NCBI GenBank assembly: GCA_965249895.1 | Contig: CBDFNC010000005.1 | Coordinates: 1,984,001-2,048,000, forward strand | DNA length: 64,000 nt | Direction of reading: 5' to 3' | DNA from: CBDFNC01 sp965249895 | Lineage (GTDB): Bacteria > Pseudomonadota > Gammaproteobacteria > Enterobacterales > CBDFNC01 | In this document: positions 52,366 through 61,285 of the stretch, piece after piece | How the letters are laid out: each line of letters begins with the position of its first letter | Numbering within the stretch: the first letter of the stretch is position 1 | Position numbers and translations under genes: made by a program | The notes under the pieces: generated by a model | What the model saw: only the letters and a program-made list of their open reading frames with translations | The model's database searches: none | What the model was told of the DNA's origin: nothing

Positions 52366-53820
52366 CTACAAGTTACGATAGACATCACTCGCAAAACTTT
52401 TTATTAGCTCTAACGATTTATTGTCATTCGCACTTCGGGAATCTGTCGCTATAGCAACAATAGAAGATCCCTGGTTACCTGTCACAGAAGCCAAAATTTC
52501 ATAAGCTTTAGCAAGTTTTGCGTTTGCAGTAACTTTTCCACCAACAATATACCAATACCCGATATCACGATAACGCCCTTCTGACCTTTTTAACTTTAAA
52601 TGCTGAAGATCAGGAATAAACGACGCCTCATCAGGTCCGATACTTTGTTTATTGATGGGATGCCAACGAAGCTTTCTAAACAATTCGTTTTCGACATGTA
52701 TTAACTCTGCACCCTGCTCTTGAGTAGGATAATTTGCTATAAACAAGAATACTTCCTTACCTTTATAAATATATCTTGCTTTGTATTGTGTCGCTGAGCC
52801 ACTGTACGTTGGATACCAAGAAATACCGTGCTGACTTGAAGCTTTAACGATAGAACCAGGCAATTTATATCCGTAGTTCTCATCCACCACTTCGGAAGTC
52901 AGGCTACTTGCTATAGGAATTACAGATAGAGCACATAAAGCCGTTAAAAGGATAGGTAACTTTAGCTCTCCCCCAGTTCGCACTTTTACTTCCCTTTTCT
53001 CTAGTTGCTCTTCACCTCTCAAAAAGAAACGCCTTCCTACCCAAATTAAAGGAATAAGTGTCACTACATATGCAAACCAGCCGAAGGTAATGTGGTCAGT
53101 TACAATTGGATGTTGCATATTCGTATAACTTCCAACAATTATAATGACAATAATACGTACCCAGTTTGCAAAAATAGCCAAGCAAATCGAGAACAAAATA
53201 AAGCCCAAACTAGCTTTTATTTTCAGTTGATTTAATTTGCCAAAACAAACACCTAGTAAAATCGCCACCATAAAAAAGCTCAGACCTGAACACGCTTCCT
53301 CTACAATGAACTTTCCACCGGGAGTTGTAATAACATAACCATCACGAATTACAGGAATACCAATGATGTCGACAAATTGATAGCTTATAACTGTGGAAAT
53401 ATCTCTTAATGGCAGCTGCAGCACATTCCATATGGGCAGGACCAGAAACACAACGAGGATAGGGAACCAGAGTTGGCGATAATTCCCCCAACCAACTAAC
53501 GCACATATAGCTCCGTTTAGGACTACAAATGCGCTCAAAACTTGAATTAAAAATATATTTGCTACGTCTGCCAACCACCAAGCGGTACTCGCTATAACTA
53601 AACATATAATCCCAGGAAACCTTGCCCCACTAGTCGATAGTAAATTGCGCCTTTCTTGCCAAAAAAAGAACCCTGCAATACCTAGCGCAAGCAAGCCATG
53701 ACTATATGGTCCAACCCCGTACCACTCCCTAAAGACGTCTGTAAGGGTACTCATATAATACCCCCCCCAAACAACCAGGATGAGCAAAAAAAACAAGTAA
53801 CCTCTAATATCTTTACTCAC
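52366..53820 (-). CDS. Exosortase fused to an EpsI domain
   Basis: 484 residues. Residues 1-270 form about eight membrane helices with the exosortase catalytic set: EEACSGLSFF (catalytic Cys, near 179), NWVRIIVIII (Arg, near 220) and DHITFGWFAY (His, near 241). After a charged linker a ninth helix leads to a periplasmic EpsI-like domain (about 300-484; HGISWYPTYSG, GAELIHVENELF). The enzyme cuts PEP-CTERM tails of exported proteins. In many genomes EpsI is a separate gene. Substrates are likely the two PEP-CTERM proteins nearby. Confidence 0.92.
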   Translation of the reverse strand: MSKDIRGYLFFLLILVVWGGYYMSTLTDVFREWYGVGPYSHGLLALGIAGFFFWQERRNLLSTSGARFPGIICLVIASTAWWLADVANIFLIQVLSAFVVLNGAICALVGWGNYRQLWFPILVVFLVLPIWNVLQLPLRDISTVISYQFVDIIGIPVIRDGYVITTPGGKFIVEEACSGLSFFMVAILLGVCFGKLNQLKIKASLGFILFSICLAIFANWVRIIVIIIVGSYTNMQHPIVTDHITFGWFAYVVTLIPLIWVGRRFFLRGEEQLEKREVKVRTGGELKLPILLTALCALSVIPIASSLTSEVVDENYGYKLPGSIVKASSQHGISWYPTYSGSATQYKARYIYKGKEVFLFIANYPTQEQGAELIHVENELFRKLRWHPINKQSIGPDEASFIPDLQHLKLKRSEGRYRDIGYWYIVGGKVTANAKLAKAYEILASVTGNQGSSIVAIATDSRSANDNKSLELIKSFASDVYRNL

Positions 53821-54093
53821 AATAAAACCCGTATGACCCTATAACCAATCCAAACACTGCATATTTTGAATTAACAATGATACACATAAACATCAAAGAT
53901 TCATAAAAAAGTCACCATTTTCGTATTAGGAATATATAAATTATTAGTCGCTATGTTAAAAGCGTCGCATGTCTAGGCTTCTATATGCGACTCACCTATC
54001 GGTCGCCACTCTCTTAGAGGTAACTTTCAGAGGGCCTACATAGCGAAGGGCGCGAGCAAGCTTTGTTAACTTCATGTAAAGATCAATACTGAC
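53821..54093. other. Gap before the mobile-element graveyard
   Basis: No frame supported. ATTCATAAAAAAGTCACC-type AT-rich sequence is the likely exosortase promoter; GCGACTCACCTATCGGTCGC (53988-54007) is an inverted repeat that may be an IS end. Confidence 0.4.
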
Positions 54094-54276
54094 CTATATT
54101 CTCCATCCCGCGGCCTTATTCATTTTTCTTGGTACGAACTCTTTCCCAGGGGACTTTCTGAAAAGATTCTGCACTAAACGGCGACAGCACGCCATATTTA
54201 ATGGCGAGTGTCCTGCATACATTTTCTGAGCATCTTCCCTAAAAATGACATTTAACGCCCAATGTTGCTGATGGTG
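54094..54276 (-). mobile_element. ISAs1-family transposase C-terminal fragment
   Basis: The minus-strand frame reads HHQQHWALNVIFREDAQKMY and GHSPLNMACCRRLVQNLFRK, the characteristic end of ISAs1 transposases (HWxLDVxFxED...NMAxLRRLALNLL). About 60 residues survive. Upstream it meets a group II intron 3' end, so the intron was inserted in this transposase gene. Confidence 0.8.
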
Positions 54277-54360
54277 AGTAGACCGCGGGAACTTCCCCCG
54301 CAACCTCTCGCAGAACGGTACGTGAACCTCTCAATTCATACCGCTCCCATCAAGCAAACG
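54277..54360 (-). ncRNA. Group II intron 3' end: domains V and VI
   Basis: On the minus strand 54346-54313 is a 34-nt domain V: GAGCGGTATG, AATTGAGAGGTT, CACGTACCGTTC. It is followed by a domain VI-like hairpin TGCGGGGGAAGTTCCCGCGG and the intron end near 54276. The usual GAGCCGTA/TACGGTTC stem is here GAGCGGTA/TACCGTTC, a paired change. The rest of the intron, including its reverse transcriptase, is missing; an IS3 fragment begins just beyond. Confidence 0.75.
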
Positions 54361-54390
54361 AACCTGCCATTCCATGCCGCCAACCCCAGC

Positions 54391-55112
54391 ATGAGCCGAG
54401 TACTCAACGTTTCGCGCAGTGGCTTCTATGAATGGCTCTCTCGTCCTGATTCTAGCCACTCAGAGCGGGATGAGGCATTGAAGGCCAAAATTGTTAAGGT
54501 CCATGAAGAAAACTACCAGGTTTATGGCACAAGGCGGATTAACAGAGAGCTTGCAGAAGAAGTGAGTAGGCAGCGGATAGCCCGCTTGATGTTAGAAGAA
54601 GGACTGGCGTGCAAGACAAAGAAAAAATTCAAGGCAACGACCAACTCAAATCATTGTAAACCAGTCGCTGATAACCTACTGAATCGAGAGTTTGAGCGTA
54701 AAACAACAAATCAGGCTTATGTTGATGATCACTTATATCCCAACGAGAGAAGGTTGGCTATACCTGGCGGTGTATATAGATTTATGTTCTAGAATGGTTA
54801 TTTGTTGGTCAATGAGCGACAGAATGAAAGCCTCATTAGTTACGGATACGCTTGATATGGCGATATTAAACCGTGCACCAGGAGCTGGACTGTTGCTCCA
54901 TACAGACCGAGGAAGTCAGTATGTTTCAGGGTCTTACCAGACGCTTCTGTCAGACAATGACTTTATTTGTAGTATGAGTCGTAAAGGAAATTGTTGGGAC
55001 AGCAGTCCAATGGAGCGGTTCTTTTAGAAGTTTATAATCTGAATGGGAGCCAGCTAATAGTTATCTAACCTCCGACTCACAACAGACTTTACTTAGTGTG
55101 AGCCAGTTTTAA
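54391..55112 (+). mobile_element. Decayed IS3-family OrfB transposase
   Basis: The first frame reads SRVLNVSRSGFYEWLSRP and YQVYGTRRINRELAEEV (HTH_21). After AYVDD a one-base shift near 54725 leads to ITYIPTREGWLYLAVYIDLC and LLHTDRGSQYVSG, then RKGNCWDSSPMERFF (the integrase-core DDE residues). It ends early at a TAG at 55025, with the usual continuation SEWEPANSYL in a third frame to 55112. Two breaks plus an in-frame TAA make it inactive. No orfA is seen. Confidence 0.85.
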
Positions 55113-55149
55113 CAGGGCAGTCAAATTATGGAGGTCCACTAATTTTGTC

Positions 55150-55240
55150 TATTCTGAGTGAAACGCCCTGTGCGGATACGCCAGCCCAACGTTTAGTGTT
55201 GTGGGGGCTGGAGGTTAGAAATCCGGCTACCTGATTAGCT
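55150..55240. other. Structured non-coding stretch of unknown origin
   Basis: GAAACGCCCTGTGCGGATAC, then CCAGCCC...GGGCTGG (an inverted repeat), then GGTTAGAAATCCGGCTACC. It looks like part of a folded RNA, possibly from a group II intron or IS end, but I could not assign it. Confidence 0.35.
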
Positions 55241-55245
55241 GCTTT

Positions 55246-55938
55246 TCAATTGTGATTCTTAATGGCCATGATTGATTTTGTCAAATTGAATGATTTTTCG
55301 GAAATGATATTTGCATTCTGGAACAGACTGGATAATTCGCTCCGGCTTAATAAATACCAATCAGGACTTGTCTTTTTAAGCCAAAATGCATTTGTAATCT
55401 TTAGAGTTGGAATCAGCATTCTTCTTGGTAACCAAGCCATAAATGGTAACCAACTATGGCTTTCAACTGGAAAATGCTTGTATGGAGTTTGGACAAAATA
55501 TTGCTTTCCAAGTCTTTGAATTTCATTTGCGAATTTTTTTTGCCTATTTAATGATTTAACCTTAAATTCTTTACCTGAGTAAAGTGCCCATACTTGCTCT
55601 TTCGGCACAGTCACATGCTCAATAACTGATGAACAATAGACAATATCAAAAAATCCATCATCAAAAGGAAGCTGCTCGGATTCACTTATTAATACTGGAA
55701 CAAAGCCGTATCTACTCGCACCTTTTTCAATCAATGATGAATCAATATCAGCAATGTAGACATTCTTTGGTTGATAAGGTGTCCCCTGCAGAACTGCGTG
55801 AATATTTGAACCAGTTTCTGAACCAAGATCTAATATTTTTGTATTTTCATCGATCAAAAAGCTATTCCTGAATATGAATGCCCTTTTTGCTCTGGCTTTT
55901 TTTGAAAAGTCTCTGACAAGTTTTTTAATCAGGTTCAC
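55246..55938 (-). CDS. Class I SAM-dependent methyltransferase
   Basis: 230 residues with a GTG start and an AAGGA site eight bases upstream. Motif I is KILDLGSETGSNIH (near 34-47), the acidic loop YIADIDSSLIEKG (near 61), and the motif IV region FDIVYCSSVIEHV (near 97). This is a methyltransferase 11-type fold. The C-terminal half carries FVQTPYKHFPVESHSWLPFM, seen in methyltransferases of surface-polysaccharide loci. It lies isolated between IS remnants, perhaps a leftover of the polysaccharide cluster. Target unknown. Confidence 0.82.
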   Translation of the reverse strand: MNLIKKLVRDFSKKARAKRAFIFRNSFLIDENTKILDLGSETGSNIHAVLQGTPYQPKNVYIADIDSSLIEKGASRYGFVPVLISESEQLPFDDGFFDIVYCSSVIEHVTVPKEQVWALYSGKEFKVKSLNRQKKFANEIQRLGKQYFVQTPYKHFPVESHSWLPFMAWLPRRMLIPTLKITNAFWLKKTSPDWYLLSRSELSSLFQNANIISEKSFNLTKSIMAIKNHN

Positions 55939-56206
55939 TAGATTATCCTTTATACATAATGACGGCTAACGTTTATCATAAGCTGTGAGTTGATAGTGCC
56001 TCTTAATCTAGCTTTTTCAAAAAATTTGGCAGATTACAAATCAGTTTAATGAACTGTTAGTGGATATGTTGATTTAGCCATTTAAATGCTAATTTAGAGT
56101 TATTGATTTATCAAAGTAAATTTAGTCACTTCACAGATACTACCAAACCGAAGTAAATTTCAACAACAAATTAACAAAAATTAACAAAAATTAAATCAAA
56201 AGTACT
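55939..56206. other. AT-rich gap before the IS5 remnant
   Basis: No frame supported. Includes the direct repeats TTAACAAAAA at 56170-56190. Confidence 0.4.
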
Positions 56207-56791
56207 AGAGGTCGTTCTCAATCATGCAAGCCAAACCAATGAAGCTGCCAGATGTAACATGGCTTGGTAATTACGCCCCAATCGCTCATACCGTGTGGCA
56301 ATTCTTCTGAATTGCTTCAACTTCTGGAAAAGCCTTTCCACCAAGTTCCGCTCTTTATAAAGCTCCTTGTCAACCTCACGAGGTGCTGTCCTATTGCGCC
56401 TTGAAGGAATGACTGGCGTAGCACCTGAGTCCTTGATGAGTTCTATAAAACGATCCGAATCATATCCTTTGTCCGCCAGTACGTAATCCATATTGAAGCC
56501 TTCAATCAACGCATTGCCTTAACCATATCCTGAGGCTTTTCCTGCTGTCAGGAGCAATCTCATCGGATTGCCCAGCGCATCAACAGCAGCATGGATTTTC
56601 GTACTTAATCCGCCACGGGATTTACCAACGAACTCTTCTTTCTGACGTTTTTGTTGGGGCGCTCCATGCTGATGAACGTGTGCAATACTGCCATCGACCA
56701 TCACATATTCAAGGTCTCTACCTTCAGACAATGCGTTAAATATGGCCTCCCAATGTAAGCGATCATTCGCCGCTGGTTTGCAGAAGAACAA
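56207..56791 (-). mobile_element. Broken IS5-family transposase
   Basis: The minus strand reads EYVMVDGSIAHVHQHGA and SRGGLSTKIHAAVDALGNP (first DDE aspartate region), then a TAA at 56519-56521. After three codons it continues in the same frame as LIEGFNMDYVLADKGYDSD and NLVERLFQKLKQFRRIATRYE (second D and the YREK-like box). The N-terminal third is missing. GAGGTCGTTCTCAA at 56209-56222 is probably one terminal repeat. It lies across an IS4-type remnant. Confidence 0.85.
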
Positions 56792-56999
56792 AAGTTCGTG
56801 ATATGGCTAACCAATCTGGAGCATGAAGTATTTAGTGCCGTAGAGGTTATGCTGTTTTATCGTTGTCGCTGGCAGGTTGAGTTATTGTTTAAAGAGCTAA
56901 AATAAGATACCAATCTGCGCCGTTTTGCAACGGAACAAAAAGCTATTGCAGAAGGGCTTATATGGTTATTCCTAAAAGTTTTACCCTGCCCTTTACATA
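56792..56999 (+). mobile_element. IS4-family transposase C-terminal fragment
   Basis: The plus-strand frame reads EHEVFSAVEVMLFYRCRWQV and ELLFKELK, the C-terminal YREK-type signature of IS4 transposases (RWQVELLFKE). A TAA follows, then DTNLRRFATEQKAIAEGLIW. Both the left part (cut by the IS5 remnant) and the frame are lost. Confidence 0.75.
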
Positions 57000-57106
57000 G
57001 CGGTAGTTTCGAATGTGGAGTTGTGCTTAAAAGCAAAAGCCCTTGTTCAAACGATGGTTTTAAATCAAGGGCTCCGATAGATTATCTATACGCTAGACAA
57101 TTAACC

Positions 57107-59800
57107 TCAAGGAGTGCAGATCTCTTCAGATCTCGATAACCCACTAGAATTATAGGCTTTAATTCTATAGCAATATTGAAGACCGGACACAAGCCCCGTA
57201 TCGAGGTATGAGGTTGTATTTTTCGAAACATGCGCAACTTCTTCAAACGAACCATCGGATTTTTCTTTCCGTTCGATGATATAGCCATCTTCATTCGTTG
57301 AATTGTCGTTCCAAGTCAACATATAGTCCAGATTCACAGTACCATTGGGCAAATCTGGCTGGCTTTGGCTACCGTCCCCACCGGAGCCATCCGGAACGTT
57401 GTCGCCCCCATTATTGCCTCCATTTGTCTCCCCATCAGGCGATGTGTTTGAACCAAAACAATCCACTTCAGAGTGAGAGAACCCAGCCGAATTAAACGCT
57501 TTGATTCGATAGCAGTAATTCAGCCCTACTGTTACCGCAGCATCAATATAAGAGGTGGTATTGACACCTAGCTGAGCAATCATTTGGAAATCAGCCTCTA
57601 CACTTGACTTACGCTCAACAATAAAACCATCTTCATTATCCGAATTATCTGACCAAGATAGTTTATTCTGAATGTACGAACCATCAGGATCTCCGTCTCC
57701 GTCTCCGTTTCCGTCTCCGTTTCCGTCTCCGTTTCCGTCTCCGTCTCCGTCTCCGTCTCCGTCTCCGTCTCCGTCTCCGTTTCCGTCTCCGTCTCCGTCT
57801 CCGTCTCCAGGATTATCACCGTTACCATCACTTCCAGAAGTAAGGCAAATCACTTCTGACGGTGACTCACCGGCTTGGTTAAACGCCTCAATTCTATAAC
57901 AGTATGCAACACCATTTAACACATTGTGATCTACATAACTCATCGAGTTTGGTGGCAGAACTGCTAACCTTTCAAAAACCCCGTTTGATTGAGACTGACG
58001 CTCAATAATAAATCCATCTTCGTTTGTTGAGTTATCCAGCCACTCCAGCTTTATTTGAGACCCAGTAGGTTGCTCCTGAAGTGTAAAGCAATTTGACTCC
58101 GAGGCCGAAACACCTGCGGCATTAAAAGACTTCACCTGAAAACAATGTTGAACACCTATTTCCAGCTGTGAATTCGAAAAAGAAGTAATATTTCGAGCAA
58201 CTGTTGCCACAACACTATAGTTACCTGAATCTCCTGATTTTAACTCGACAATGAAACCATCTTCATTTTCTGAGTTATCCACCCAATTAAGCAAATACCC
58301 TGAGAATTGACCACTCCCGCCATTATTATCAGAGCCACTGTCACCGTCACCGTCACCGTCACCGTCACCGTCACCACCAGTTGAACCTGAACCGGTGTCA
58401 TTACCATCTCCTGACCCCCCTCCAGTCTCCCCACTACTACCCGAACTACAAATGCGTTGAGAGTTATTTGTGCCCACCTCATTGAATGCAACAACACGGT
58501 AACAATAAACTATCCCACCTAAAGCGGAACTGTCAGTGTATTCGTCAACATCTTTACCCAGAGTAGCGATTCTTATATATGCATCAGCATTGCCTGTACT
58601 TCGCTCAATATAATACCCATCTTCGTTATCTGCATTGTCTTGCCAGTTTAGGTGATTATTAGTTGTGTTCATATCTGAGGAGCTCGAACTAGCATCTTTG
58701 GCGTCCTTTGAGCTAGGCGACATCGACTCATCCTGTCCTTCCAATCCGACACGCTCATTCGTTGACACTACGCTAACTTTAAACGAAATTTTTTCACCTA
58801 AATAACTAATCGTGCCTAATGCGTCTACTAGGTAACTGCTCCCTGCCTCACTTATTAACCAAAAAAGATAACTAAGCTCAAGACCTTCGGTATCGCCAAT
58901 TATCGAATCGGCTAGAGCGCTACTATTTAACTTATAAAAAACAGGTGAGCCTGTTGCAAGAGCCCCAAGAGCCAAATTCCCCGTATCAAATATGCTATTA
59001 CTTGGGCTCAAATAAGGCTGAGTTATAACAATTGAATTAATAAAGGCAAGTTTAAGTAGAGATAAATTTTGCTCTATCGCACTTACATACCCAGTAGGAA
59101 AATTAGCATAAATATCCTGAGAAGCTTTTAGTTGGTGAACATCCGAATCAGCAAGGCTGATAGCTTCAAAATTCGGGGCTGTATCAAATTCCTCAGCAAG
59201 GCGGAAATATAACTTTTGCAATCTATCATTGACTTGAGGGAGCCAAAGTTTAGCAATTTCCCCTCCGCAGTATTGATCTCCTGCACTGCAATTTTGGTTC
59301 AATAACTGATAGCCGCCTTCATACTCTTGGTTAGTAATTAAATACCCTGGTAGGTTTGTATCCGCCTTATCCGCAGAATTAACCATTACCTGAATGACCA
59401 GCTGCTTTCCTAACCCAGCCAAAAAATTGAGGTTGGACTCTATTTCAGAAAAATCGTATTGGCCTTGTTCAGGCTCCAAGTTTTTCCATGAATAACGAAC
59501 CAGAAGCCCCTTAATACTTTCATTTTGGTACAGGTTTTCCAGCTCTCTAAGGTCACCCTTACTATCAATGACAAGGTAATGGCCTGGGTTCCAGTTAATT
59601 GGGTCCCCGGAATCACTTATCCCTGCAGCCGGAGAGTTGAATTCAATATTGTGGTTGATGTCATCAAATAACCTGTCACTTACCCAATGTCGAAACAATA
59701 GGGCAAAAATGACGATAGTTATAAGGATGAAGGAGGCGCGGGTGGGAGAAAAACCCGACTGATTTTTTAGAATACTCCCAAACAGTTCCTTGACTGGCAT
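57107..59800 (-). CDS. Large membrane-anchored protein: glycosidase-like domain plus five FN3-type repeats
   Basis: 897 residues. One membrane helix at about 24-42 (SFILITIVIFALLFRHWV) anchors a domain of about 300 residues with a beta/alpha-barrel look (GLLVRYSWKNLEPEQGQYDF is the strand-2 W-x-x-E pattern of glycosidases). Five repeats of about 75-80 residues follow, each with LxWxDNSxNEDGxxxER...YCYRxxAFNxxGxSxSExxC and two cysteines. Linkers are runs of GD/GN coded by 6-bp repeats. It is probably a cell-surface polysaccharide-binding or -cutting protein. The enzyme class is not certain. Confidence 0.78.
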   Translation of the reverse strand: MPVKELFGSILKNQSGFSPTRASFILITIVIFALLFRHWVSDRLFDDINHNIEFNSPAAGISDSGDPINWNPGHYLVIDSKGDLRELENLYQNESIKGLLVRYSWKNLEPEQGQYDFSEIESNLNFLAGLGKQLVIQVMVNSADKADTNLPGYLITNQEYEGGYQLLNQNCSAGDQYCGGEIAKLWLPQVNDRLQKLYFRLAEEFDTAPNFEAISLADSDVHQLKASQDIYANFPTGYVSAIEQNLSLLKLAFINSIVITQPYLSPSNSIFDTGNLALGALATGSPVFYKLNSSALADSIIGDTEGLELSYLFWLISEAGSSYLVDALGTISYLGEKISFKVSVVSTNERVGLEGQDESMSPSSKDAKDASSSSSDMNTTNNHLNWQDNADNEDGYYIERSTGNADAYIRIATLGKDVDEYTDSSALGGIVYCYRVVAFNEVGTNNSQRICSSGSSGETGGGSGDGNDTGSGSTGGDGDGDGDGDGDSGSDNNGGSGQFSGYLLNWVDNSENEDGFIVELKSGDSGNYSVVATVARNITSFSNSQLEIGVQHCFQVKSFNAAGVSASESNCFTLQEQPTGSQIKLEWLDNSTNEDGFIIERQSQSNGVFERLAVLPPNSMSYVDHNVLNGVAYCYRIEAFNQAGESPSEVICLTSGSDGNGDNPGDGDGDGDGNGDGDGDGDGDGDGDGNGDGNGDGNGDGDGDPDGSYIQNKLSWSDNSDNEDGFIVERKSSVEADFQMIAQLGVNTTSYIDAAVTVGLNYCYRIKAFNSAGFSHSEVDCFGSNTSPDGETNGGNNGGDNVPDGSGGDGSQSQPDLPNGTVNLDYMLTWNDNSTNEDGYIIERKEKSDGSFEEVAHVSKNTTSYLDTGLVSGLQYCYRIKAYNSSGLSRSEEICTP
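57689..57809. repeat. 6-bp microsatellite coding a Gly-Asp linker
   Basis: About twenty units of GTCTCC or GTTTCC, read on the minus strand as GGAGAC/GGAAAC, coding GD and GN pairs between FN3 repeats 3 and 4. Length changes keep the frame. Confidence 0.95.
58339..58376. repeat. Second 6-bp repeat in the same gene
   Basis: Six units of GTCACC coding GD pairs between FN3 repeats 1 and 2. A different hexamer from the first array, so the two linkers grew separately. Confidence 0.92.
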
Positions 59801-60148
59801 AATACTTCCCCACTTCCTTAATGAGTTAAGTAATCAGTACACCGGAAGGGAAATTGCAAAAGAACAGTACAAGTCAAAAACAAGTTTTCTTTGGCAACCC
59901 CGCTATCATAGGAATCCTTTTGAACCCCCTTAGACCGGTAGCTTTGCGTCCTAAGCTTTAACTTAGTTTGCCTTTTTCTAAGCGCTTTAAAATTAGCACT
60001 ACAATTTGGACATTTCAAGCCATTCGTAAATGACAATAAAAATATACTATTTTGAGATAAATTACCCTACTATCTCAAATACATTCGAAACAATAGTGAA
60101 GGTTAGTATATTTATACAAACAAATAAAATGCTCTCTATAATGCAGAG
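59801..60148. other. Gap upstream of the FN3 protein gene
   Basis: No gene supported. A 72-codon minus-strand frame here starts LKCPNCSANFKALRKRQ but loses sense afterwards. AT-rich near 60030-60130. Confidence 0.4.
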
Positions 60149-61285
60149 TTACCCATTAGCGATTAACTCCCTATACCTTGGCAGGATAGCATTAAAGGTA
60201 TATTTATCAGTGTGTAGCCGTTTAGCATTAACAGCCAAGGACAAGTATTGCTCCTCATCCTCCACTAACATTTCTATCAAGTCGACAAACGACTGCTTGT
60301 CTTTGGCAACCAAACCTACGTTATTATTCACTACCACACTGTCGGGATCAAAAGTTGTAACTACGGGTAACCCATAACTCCAAGCTTCCAAGAAAGTTGT
60401 AGGAAACCCTTCTAAGCTGGAAGTGTTGCATAAAAGCCAGCATTTATTGTATAGCTCAGCTAAAGCGAGATCAGATATTCGGCCATGAATCGTTATATTG
60501 GATACTTGTTCTGCTTCGGACAGTACCTTTTTTGCGTAGTCGGATACTGAATTTGCAGTCCCAACTACATGAAATGCCACCTGAGGTAGTTGAGTAGCAA
60601 TCTCAACCAACAGCTCTAGGCGTTTCACTTCGACTACTCGTCCAACCCATAGAGCACTCACGCTTTCAAGGGCTCGTTGCTCCGCTGAAACGGGCTGCAC
60701 ACCAAGACTTGACTCATATGGCATTGGTATAACAGCCGATACATTGCCAAAAGCTTGCCTTAACATGATCTGCTGTTTTTGTGTCTGAGTCACTACTTCA
60801 TTAGCATTCTTTAATCCCCAACGATAGAAAAACTTCTCGATTTTGGAGTCAATAAGGGGCAGCTCCGACAAACAGTCACTATCACTGCCCGAACAATATA
60901 TAAACCTTTTCTCGCCCCCCAGCATACGCGTACCTATCGCTGTAACTGCGGTTTCGACGCCCGCTCCCATTTGCAAATATACGCCAGCATTAGCTCTGCG
61001 CATAGCTTGCCAAATTGACGTCATTTTAGGGTAAACAAACCTGAGCCCGCGAATACCCGTATCAGGCTTATAAGCCTTGTATACGGTTATCCCATCAATC
61101 TCTAATGCGTCACTCTGACCTTCATCAAATGTCACAAATGCAACTTTAAGTCCATCTGCAGAAAGACCTCTAGCCAATGTCACTAGCAGTTTTTCAATAC
61201 CACCCAAATATTTAGGTATAGCGACATTGTTAAGTAAGTCGAAACATTTCAGGCCGACAATACAAATGTCATATCTCTCACTCAC
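60149..61285 (-). CDS. Glycosyltransferase family 4 protein
   Basis: 378 residues, GT-B fold. The acceptor-side start is ICIVGLKCFDLLNNVAIPKYLGGIEKLLVTL; the nucleotide-sugar site has SALWVGRVVEVKRLELLVEI near 214 and the E-x7-E motif in SSLEGFPTTFLEAWSYGLPV near 315. It adds a sugar to a growing surface glycan; donor and acceptor unknown. It overlaps the upstream epimerase by eight bases and is the last gene of the leftward operon seen here. Confidence 0.9.
   Translation of the reverse strand: MSERYDICIVGLKCFDLLNNVAIPKYLGGIEKLLVTLARGLSADGLKVAFVTFDEGQSDALEIDGITVYKAYKPDTGIRGLRFVYPKMTSIWQAMRRANAGVYLQMGAGVETAVTAIGTRMLGGEKRFIYCSGSDSDCLSELPLIDSKIEKFFYRWGLKNANEVVTQTQKQQIMLRQAFGNVSAVIPMPYESSLGVQPVSAEQRALESVSALWVGRVVEVKRLELLVEIATQLPQVAFHVVGTANSVSDYAKKVLSEAEQVSNITIHGRISDLALAELYNKCWLLCNTSSLEGFPTTFLEAWSYGLPVVTTFDPDSVVVNNNVGLVAKDKQSFVDLIEMLVEDEEQYLSLAVNAKRLHTDKYTFNAILPRYRELIANG

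Noticed and set aside
57598..57899. Frames of pure TE or PSPF repeats
   Set aside because: Alternative readings of the hexamer microsatellite inside the FN3-repeat gene.
59818..60036. 72-codon minus-strand frame starting LKCPNCSANFKALRKRQ
   Set aside because: The start looks like a zinc ribbon but only one Cys pair is present, the rest has no sense, and there is no ribosome site.
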